Shown here in pieces: positions 58,845 through 64,000 of a DNA stretch of 64,000 bases; within the stretch, counting starts at the first letter, position 1, and each line of letters starts with the position of its first letter. Location: positions 62,001-126,000 of the forward strand of contig PHEW01000005.1 of NCBI GenBank assembly GCA_002841315.1, given 5' to 3'. The notes under the pieces are model-generated. The model did not search any database. It was given only the letters and a program-made list of their open reading frames with translations, and had not been told where the DNA came from. Both the position numbers and the translations under genes were made by a program. This stretch comes from Actinobacteria bacterium HGW-Actinobacteria-4 (GTDB lineage: Bacteria; Actinomycetota; Actinomycetes; Actinomycetales; Demequinaceae).

Positions 58845-59918
58845 ATGACCCTCTCCACTGCCGACATCCTCGCGATGCCCAAGATCGCCCTCCACGACCA
58901 CCTCGATGGGGGCCTGCGCCCGCAGACCATCATCGATCTCGCAGAGCAGGCGGGGCACTCACTCCCGGCCACCGACGCCGATGCGCTCGCGACGTGGTTT
59001 GTCGAGTCAGCCGACTCCGGCTCGCTCGAGCGTTACCTGGAGACCTTCGACCACACCATCGCAGTCATGCAGACGGCCGATGCTCTGGCCAGGATCGCTC
59101 GCGAGGCCGTGGTGGACTTGGCTCGCGATGGCGTCATCTACGCCGAACTGCGTTATGCGCCCGAGCAGCACCTGCAGCAGGGTCTGACGCTCCAGCAGGT
59201 GGTTGAGGCTGTGCAGGAGGGCATCGAAGCGGGCGTGACCGAGGCTGCCGAAGAAGGCCTGGGGATTCGTGCAGGCGCGCTGCTGACTGCGATGCGCCAC
59301 GCTGACCGCGGCCTGGAGATCGCACAATTGACCCTCGACAACCGCGGCACCTGCTGCGTGGGCTTTGACATCGCTGGTGCCGAGAACGGCTTCCCGCCCA
59401 GCAAGCACGCAGACGCATTCGCACTCTTGCGCGACCACCACATGGCGGTGACCATCCACGCTGGCGAGGCGGCGGGTGTTGAGTCGATCTCTGAAGCGAT
59501 CGGGCTGGGAGCTGCCCGGCGCATCGGGCATGGCGTGAGGATTGTGGAGGACATCCAGGATCTCGACGGTGACGACCCTCGCTTGGGCTATGTAGCCCAG
59601 ATGGTGCTCGACCAGCAGATCCCGCTGGAACTGTGCCCCACCTCGAATGAGCAGACTGGGGCAGCCGCATCCGTTGCGACGCACCCGATCCACGCCTTGC
59701 GGGACCTTGGCTTCGCGGTCACGATCAACACCGACAACCGCCTGATGTCCGGAACGTCTATGGGCCGCGAGATTGAGCGCCTCGTGACCGAAGGCGGGTG
59801 GACCCGCGACCAGATTGTCGAAGCGACACTCACGGCGGCGTGGGCAGCGTTCCTGCCCTACGACGAGCGCGTGGACCTGGCAGAGCGAGTGCTTGAGGGC
59901 TTTGGAGTCGAGTTGTAG
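58845..59918 (+). CDS. add: Adenosine deaminase
   Basis: A 357-residue zinc amidohydrolase turning adenosine and deoxyadenosine into inosine forms. Zinc ligands are in ALHDHLDGG (about 15-23), TIHAGEA (about 203-209) and INTDNR (about 297-302), and the catalytic Glu is in HAGEA. LELCPTSNEQT (about 264-274) is conserved. The first base of the ATG is the end of a TAGCCT-N6 leader, so it is probably leaderless. In M. tuberculosis this gene adjoins deoA. Confidence 0.96.
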   Translation: MTLSTADILAMPKIALHDHLDGGLRPQTIIDLAEQAGHSLPATDADALATWFVESADSGSLERYLETFDHTIAVMQTADALARIAREAVVDLARDGVIYAELRYAPEQHLQQGLTLQQVVEAVQEGIEAGVTEAAEEGLGIRAGALLTAMRHADRGLEIAQLTLDNRGTCCVGFDIAGAENGFPPSKHADAFALLRDHHMAVTIHAGEAAGVESISEAIGLGAARRIGHGVRIVEDIQDLDGDDPRLGYVAQMVLDQQIPLELCPTSNEQTGAAASVATHPIHALRDLGFAVTINTDNRLMSGTSMGREIERLVTEGGWTRDQIVEATLTAAWAAFLPYDERVDLAERVLEGFGVEL

Positions 59919-59948
59919 GCTCGCCACGCCTCGGTCAGTTCAGGCGCG

Positions 59949-59954
59949 TAGGCT
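59949..59954 (+). promoter_or_regulatory. -10 element TAGGCT, leaderless deoC promoter
   Basis: TAGGCT ends 6 bases before the deoC ATG, with no ribosome site between. Confidence 0.45.
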
Positions 59955-59960
59955 GACGTC

Positions 59961-60659
59961 ATGACCCTCACACGTGCTGAACTTGCCCGCTATGTTGACC
60001 ACACGCTCCTCAAGCCGGAGTCCACGCGCGAGGACGTTGACGCGTTGATCGCGGAGGCCGCCCAACTGGGCGTCTTCTCGATCTGCATCTCGCCTTCAAT
60101 GCTCCCTGTGACCACCCCCAAGGGCCTCGCGATCGCAACGGTCTGTGGCTTTCCATCAGGCAAGCACCACTCGCCCATCAAGGCAGCAGAGGCCGCACTC
60201 GCGATTGCCGACGGAGCCGACGAGGTCGACATGGTGATTGATGTGGCTGCGGCTCTGGCTGGCGATTACAAGGCCGTGGAGGCCGACATCGCTGCGGTGC
60301 GCGCCACCGTGCCCGCGGGCAAGATCCTCAAGGTGATCATCGAGTCGGCGGCGTTGACAGATCCTGCGATCGTCGGCGCGTGCATGGCGGCCGAGGCTGC
60401 TGGTGCGGACTTCGTCAAGACCTCGACCGGTTTCCACGGTGCTGGCGGCGCGAGCGAGAGCGCGGTCGCGCTGATGGCGCAGACGGTAGGCGGGCGCCTG
60501 GGTGTGAAGGCATCCGGTGGCATCCGAGATGCGCAGACGGCACTTGCGATGATCAACGCGGGCGCGACGCGACTGGGGTTGTCTGGAACCCGCGCGGTAC
60601 TAGATGGGCTCGACGGAACGGGCGCAACCGCTGGCGTCAGCAACGGCGACTACTACTAG
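59961..60659 (+). CDS. deoC: Deoxyribose-phosphate aldolase
   Basis: A 232-residue class I aldolase that cleaves deoxyribose 5-phosphate to glyceraldehyde 3-phosphate and acetaldehyde. It begins [19 protein letters not shown]. The Schiff-base lysine lies in [15 protein letters not shown] (about 151-165), and [13 protein letters not shown] (about 180-192) completes the site. It finishes the deoxynucleoside route that starts with deoA and the purine phosphorylase. Confidence 0.96.
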   Translation: MTLTRAELARYVDHTLLKPESTREDVDALIAEAAQLGVFSICISPSMLPVTTPKGLAIATVCGFPSGKHHSPIKAAEAALAIADGADEVDMVIDVAAALAGDYKAVEADIAAVRATVPAGKILKVIIESAALTDPAIVGACMAAEAAGADFVKTSTGFHGAGGASESAVALMAQTVGGRLGVKASGGIRDAQTALAMINAGATRLGLSGTRAVLDGLDGTGATAGVSNGDYY

Positions 60660-60668
60660 CCCGCCACC

Positions 60669-60777
60669 CGCGACGCTCCGCACCCACATTGGGACAGCAG
60701 TGAACAGTGCGGCGTGAGTGGTGTCGACTCTAGCCACAGGAGACTCTTCCGTCACATAGTGGGTGCGGAGCGTCGCG
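60669..60777. repeat. Inverted repeat with perfect 19-bp arms and 71-bp loop
   Basis: CGCGACGCTCCGCACCCAC (60669-60687) is complementary over all 19 bases to 60759-60777. A shorter outer pair (CCCGCC 60660-60665 and GGCGGG 60786-60791) lies just outside. It sits in the gap between the convergent deoC and phosphosugar mutase genes. It may be a two-way terminator or a small mobile-element relic. Confidence 0.75.
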
Positions 60778-60806
60778 AGGGGGTCGGCGGGGATGCCCGC
60801 CGGGGG

Positions 60807-62540
60807 CTAGGTGCTGATCCCCAGCGCCGCGCGAACGTCAACCTCGAGCGCCTTCATCGCTTGCTCGGCTCGCAGGCGCGCCCGGGCAACTTCGCCCTCG
60901 GCCGGCACGATCACCTCGAGGTACGCCTTAACCTTGGGCTCGGTTCCGGATGGTCTTACAATCACGCGGGCACCTGCCGCAGTTGACAGGTGCAACCCCG
61001 TGGTGGGCGGCAGCCCGTGAAGCCCGCGCGACATGTCGTCCACCTCAGTGACGTCCGCACCTCCGAGGCTGGTGGGGGGCGCATCCATCAGCCTCACCAT
61101 GGTCGCGGTGATATCTGCCAGATCCGTGTAGCGGGCAGCGACCTGTCGCGTGAGATACACGCCGTACTCGCGAGCGAGATCGTCGATGGCGTCCTCAAGC
61201 GTTCTCCCTGCCGCTTTGAGCTCGGCAACGAAGTCAGCAACCACCACGGCCGCAGAGATGCCGTCCTTGTCCCGCACATGCTGGGGGTCAACGCAGTAGC
61301 CCAGCGCTTCCTCGTATCCAAAGATCAACCCCGGCTCGCGCCCAATCCATTTGAAGCCAGTCAGCGTGTGCCGGTGCGTGTGTCCGTGGCGTGCGGCGAT
61401 CTTGGCGAGCAGTTGCGAGGACACGATCGAGTTGGCAAGCACCTGCGAGCCCGGTGCCATCCTGAGAAGTGCCCGGTGAGCCGCGATCCGCTCTCCGAGC
61501 AGCGAGCCCACCACATCGCCGTGAAGCATGGTCCAGACGCCGTTTAGCTGGGTCGCAACCGCACACCTATCCGTGTCAGGGTCATTGGCGATCACCACGT
61601 CCGCATCCACCTGAGACGCGAGCGACAGCGACAGGTCAATCGCGCCCTTCTCTTCCGGATTGGGAAACGCCACCGTGGGGAAGTCGGGATCAGGGCGTGC
61701 TTGCTCGGGCACCGTGTGGAGGTCGTCGAACCCTGCCGTCCGGAGCACGCGCTCCACAGTGTCACCGCCCACGCCATGCAACGGCGTCAACACGATCCTG
61801 ACGTTTGCGCGCTCGCTCGCGCGCTCGCCCTCGGGTGCAGGCACTACGGCCGATGCTGTGGTCACGTAATCATCCACCACCGAGTCATCAAGGAGTTGCC
61901 AGCCCGTGGTGGCTCGGGGCACCGACGCGACCGTGTCCACGGCGTCGATGCATGCCGCGATCGCCGCGTCGTAGGGCGGCACGATCTGGGCGCCTTGACC
62001 CTCGTCGGTCACTACTCGTCCGCCTAGGTAGACCTTGTACCCGTTGTCTGCGGGAGGGTTGTGGGACGCGGTGACCATCACGCCGGCGTCGGCATCGAGC
62101 GCGCGCGTCGCGTAGGCCACCAGGGGAGTGGGCAGAGCGCTGGGGAACAGCAGCGCCTCGTGGCCCGCGGCGGTCATCACTGCTGCGGTGTCCACCGCGA
62201 AGTCATACGACCGATGGCGCGCGTCGTAGCCAATCACCACGCGCGCACCGGTGTCGCTGGTGCCACGCTCAGCCAAAGCATCGGTCAAGTACTGAGCCAG
62301 CCCCGCGGCGGCTCGAATCACCACTGCACGGTTCATGCGGTTAGGTCCGGCACCAATCGTGCCTCGCAGGCCCGCAGTGCCGAACTGAAGCGTGCCGTCA
62401 AAGCGATCGATGAGGTCGGCGGACGCGCCAGCGACACCCGCGTAGTCCGCCTGCAGGATGGCAAGCAACTCCTCGCGCGTGACAGGATCTGGATCGTCAT
62501 CGATCCACGCCTGGGCGCGTGCGTGCAGGGGGTCGCTCAT
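60807..62540 (-). CDS. Phospho-sugar mutase (phosphoglucomutase/phosphomannomutase type)
   Basis: A 577-residue alpha-D-phosphohexomutase. The phosphoserine loop VTASHNPPADNGYKVYL (about 160-176), the metal-binding ANDPDTDRCAVA (about 304-315), the sugar-binding GYEEALGYCV (about 395-404) and the C-terminal phosphate-binding VRPSGTEPKVKAYLEV (about 527-542) are present. The M. tuberculosis neighbour at the same locus is pmmB. In the nucleoside context it may also work as a phosphopentomutase converting (deoxy)ribose 1- to 5-phosphate. Confidence 0.92.
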   Translation of the reverse strand: MSDPLHARAQAWIDDDPDPVTREELLAILQADYAGVAGASADLIDRFDGTLQFGTAGLRGTIGAGPNRMNRAVVIRAAAGLAQYLTDALAERGTSDTGARVVIGYDARHRSYDFAVDTAAVMTAAGHEALLFPSALPTPLVAYATRALDADAGVMVTASHNPPADNGYKVYLGGRVVTDEGQGAQIVPPYDAAIAACIDAVDTVASVPRATTGWQLLDDSVVDDYVTTASAVVPAPEGERASERANVRIVLTPLHGVGGDTVERVLRTAGFDDLHTVPEQARPDPDFPTVAFPNPEEKGAIDLSLSLASQVDADVVIANDPDTDRCAVATQLNGVWTMLHGDVVGSLLGERIAAHRALLRMAPGSQVLANSIVSSQLLAKIAARHGHTHRHTLTGFKWIGREPGLIFGYEEALGYCVDPQHVRDKDGISAAVVVADFVAELKAAGRTLEDAIDDLAREYGVYLTRQVAARYTDLADITATMVRLMDAPPTSLGGADVTEVDDMSRGLHGLPPTTGLHLSTAAGARVIVRPSGTEPKVKAYLEVIVPAEGEVARARLRAEQAMKALEVDVRAALGIST

Positions 62541-63337
62541 GCCATCGCCTTGACGATCTCGGCGAGCAGTTTCGAGATACGCGGGCCCGCGTCGCCGCCC
62601 ACCTCGAGAACCTCGGCGTGGCTGAGATCTCCGGCACCAAGCCCCGCCGCCATGTTGGTGACGAGCGAAAGCCCCAGGATCTCCATCCCGGCCTCGCGGG
62701 CGGCGATCGCCTCAAGTGCGGTGGACATCCCGATGAGGTTCGCGCCCCAGCCCATCGCCATCCGCACTTCCGCAGGGGTCTCATACTGCGGTCCGGAGAA
62801 CTGGATGTAGACGCCGTCAGGCAAGCTGGAGTCGATGCTCCGGGCTAGGTCACGCAGTCGCGGGGAGTAGACGTTGGTCATGTCCACAAAGGACGCACCC
62901 TCTAAAGGGGTCGCACCCGTGTAGTTCAGGTGATCCGCGAGGAGCACAACCGAGCCGGGCCCTACGTCGGGCCGGGTGGATCCGCAACCGTTGGTGAGCA
63001 CCAGCTGGGTGCATCCCGCAGCGGCGGCCATCCGCACGCCATGTGCCACCTTGACGGCGTCGCGCACTTGATAGAAGTGCTGCCGAGCGCCCAGCACCAA
63101 GACTGCCCGACCGTCGGTGGTGCGCAGTGACTGGATGGTGGGGTGGTGGCCGGGGATCGCGTGGGCCTCAAAGCCGGGGATGTCGCCCGCGGGAACTGAG
63201 GCGACTTCCTCTCCGATCAGGGCGGCGGCAGCGCCCCATCCTGAGCCCAGAACGAGGGCGATGTCGTGGTGGTCCACGCCGGTGCGGTCGGCGATGATCT
63301 GGGCGGCTTCCGTAGCCGCGACGGTTGCGAGTGTCAT
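62537..63337 (-). CDS. punA: Purine nucleoside phosphorylase
   Basis: A 266-residue trimeric-type phosphorylase of purine nucleosides. It has ALVLGSGWGAAA (about 27-38) and PGHHPTIQSLRT (about 62-73). The base-binding FSGPQYETPAEVRMA (about 180-194) is preserved. Its stop overlaps the mutase start (ATGA), so phosphorolysis and mutase are made together. TAGGCT (63345-63350, minus) ends 7 bases before the ATG. Confidence 0.95.
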   Translation of the reverse strand: MTLATVAATEAAQIIADRTGVDHHDIALVLGSGWGAAAALIGEEVASVPAGDIPGFEAHAIPGHHPTIQSLRTTDGRAVLVLGARQHFYQVRDAVKVAHGVRMAAAAGCTQLVLTNGCGSTRPDVGPGSVVLLADHLNYTGATPLEGASFVDMTNVYSPRLRDLARSIDSSLPDGVYIQFSGPQYETPAEVRMAMGWGANLIGMSTALEAIAAREAGMEILGLSLVTNMAAGLGAGDLSHAEVLEVGGDAGPRISKLLAEIVKAMA

Positions 63338-63411
63338 ACCTGTGAGCCTATCTCCGCTACGAACGCCGCGCGGCTGGTGCGGCCCGCGAGCACGTGAGAC
63401 ACAATGGACTG

Positions 63412-64000
63412 ATGCGTACTCACCTTGTGATTGTTGGCGGCGGACCTGGCGGATACGAATCGGCGATTGTGGCGGCCAAACTCGGGGCGGACGTCACCCT
63501 GATCGAGCGTCAGGGAGTGGGCGGGAACGCGGTGCTCACGGACGTGGTGCCGTCAAAGACGGTGATCGCGACCGCCGAATGGCGCACTATCGCCGAGCGG
63601 GCTCCGCAACTGGGCATTCGCGAAGTGAACGGTGCCAACACGGAGGAGTTCGCCACTCACCACGTGGACATCGCCGCTGTCAACGCGCGCGTGCATGACC
63701 TCGTGGAGAGGCAATCCGGAGATGTGCGCGCGCGTCTCGAGAAGAACAACGTCACCGTCATCGAGGGGGAGGGACGCCTCCTGAGCCCGTCGCAGGTTGC
63801 GGTGGGCGAGCGGGTGATCGACGCCGATGCTGTGGTGCTTGCGCTGGGAGCGCGCCCCCGCGTCCTTGATTCCGCAGTGCCCGATGGCGAACGGATCGTT
63901 TCCTGGACTCAGCTCTACGGACTCAAGGAACTTCCCGAGCATCTGATCGTGGTGGGTTCCGGCGTCACCGGTGCCGAGTTCGCGAGCGCGTACCGCCTCC
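63412..64000 (+). CDS. lpdA: NAD(P)H-quinone reductase LpdA-like flavoprotein (5' part, cut by window edge)
   Basis: The first 196 residues of a two-dinucleotide-binding flavoprotein. It starts MRTHLVIVGGGPGGYESAI (FAD), then GVGGNAVLTDVVPSKTVIAT, where disulfide reductases have the CxxxxC pair; both cysteines are absent. This matches the M. tuberculosis LpdA (Rv3303c) type, a quinone reductase, not a lipoamide dehydrogenase. The NAD domain begins at VVGSGVTGAEFA near residue 180. CACAAT (63400-63405) ends 6 bases before the ATG. Confidence 0.9.
   Translation, partial: MRTHLVIVGGGPGGYESAIVAAKLGADVTLIERQGVGGNAVLTDVVPSKTVIATAEWRTIAERAPQLGIREVNGANTEEFATHHVDIAAVNARVHDLVERQSGDVRARLEKNNVTVIEGEGRLLSPSQVAVGERVIDADAVVLALGARPRVLDSAVPDGERIVSWTQLYGLKELPEHLIVVGSGVTGAEFASAYRL

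Overview
This window is ordinary-density chromosome from a high-GC Gram-positive bacterium (Actinomycetota, probably Micrococcales). The evidence is the GC-rich codon use, the many GTG starts, the 4-base ATGA/GTGA gene overlaps, actinobacterial marker proteins (GAF-ANTAR regulators, DUF3117, the SigE-RseA-HtrA-TatB module, a cysteine-less LpdA) and several gene orders shared with Mycobacterium tuberculosis. I see no rRNA, tRNA, CRISPR, phage or insertion sequence.

Layout. 1-7.6 kb: the start of rmuC (cut by the window edge), then a peptide/oligopeptide ABC importer (lipoprotein, two permeases, a fused double ATPase) with a small PH-domain gene on the opposite strand between permease and ATPase. 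7.6-13.8 kb: ychF, a PhnA-like protein, a pseudouridine synthase, a 32-codon micro-ORF coupled to an SdpI-like membrane protein, a tandem pair of GAF-ANTAR regulators and small conserved proteins. 13.9-26 kb: typA, a VanW-domain envelope protein with expanded Glu-Ala/Glu-Pro repeats, fdxA, dapC, gltA, and the divergent dapD/dapE pair with a lysozyme-like envelope protein and a LOG-family protein. 26-32 kb: O-methyltransferase, sigE, rseA, htrA, tatB in the mycobacterial order, with a clear ECF-type promoter before sigE; then trpS and a YihY protein. 32-44.6 kb: sdhCDAB, manC, then a nucleoside importer (BMP lipoprotein, ATPase, two permeases) running by overlapping starts into cdd and deoA, followed by a C39-peptidase-like gene. 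44.6-58.8 kb: DUF2200, three glycoside hydrolase family 3 (GH3) proteins with a small lipoprotein, a GtrA protein, a family 2 glycosyltransferase, UDP-galactopyranose mutase, and a LytTR-type two-component system. 58.8-64 kb: add, deoC, phosphosugar mutase, purine nucleoside phosphorylase and the start of lpdA.

How it fits together. The genes at 36.6-43.5 and 58.8-63.3 kb form a nucleoside uptake and catabolism set. cdd-deoA and add are neighbours in M. tuberculosis but are separated here by a 14-kb surface-glycan block, so that block looks like a lineage-specific insertion. It is the most interesting part of the window. It encodes a GH3 with circularly permuted domains anchored at both ends, and a galactofuranose-type precursor enzyme with a glycosyltransferase and a putative flippase. 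The promoter region of its first GH3 gene carries two 9-base LytTR-type half-sites exactly 21 bp apart. That spacing fits the LytTR regulator encoded at the far end of the block and suggests one self-contained, signal-controlled glycan system. Three further 11-bp direct repeats just upstream suggest a second regulator.
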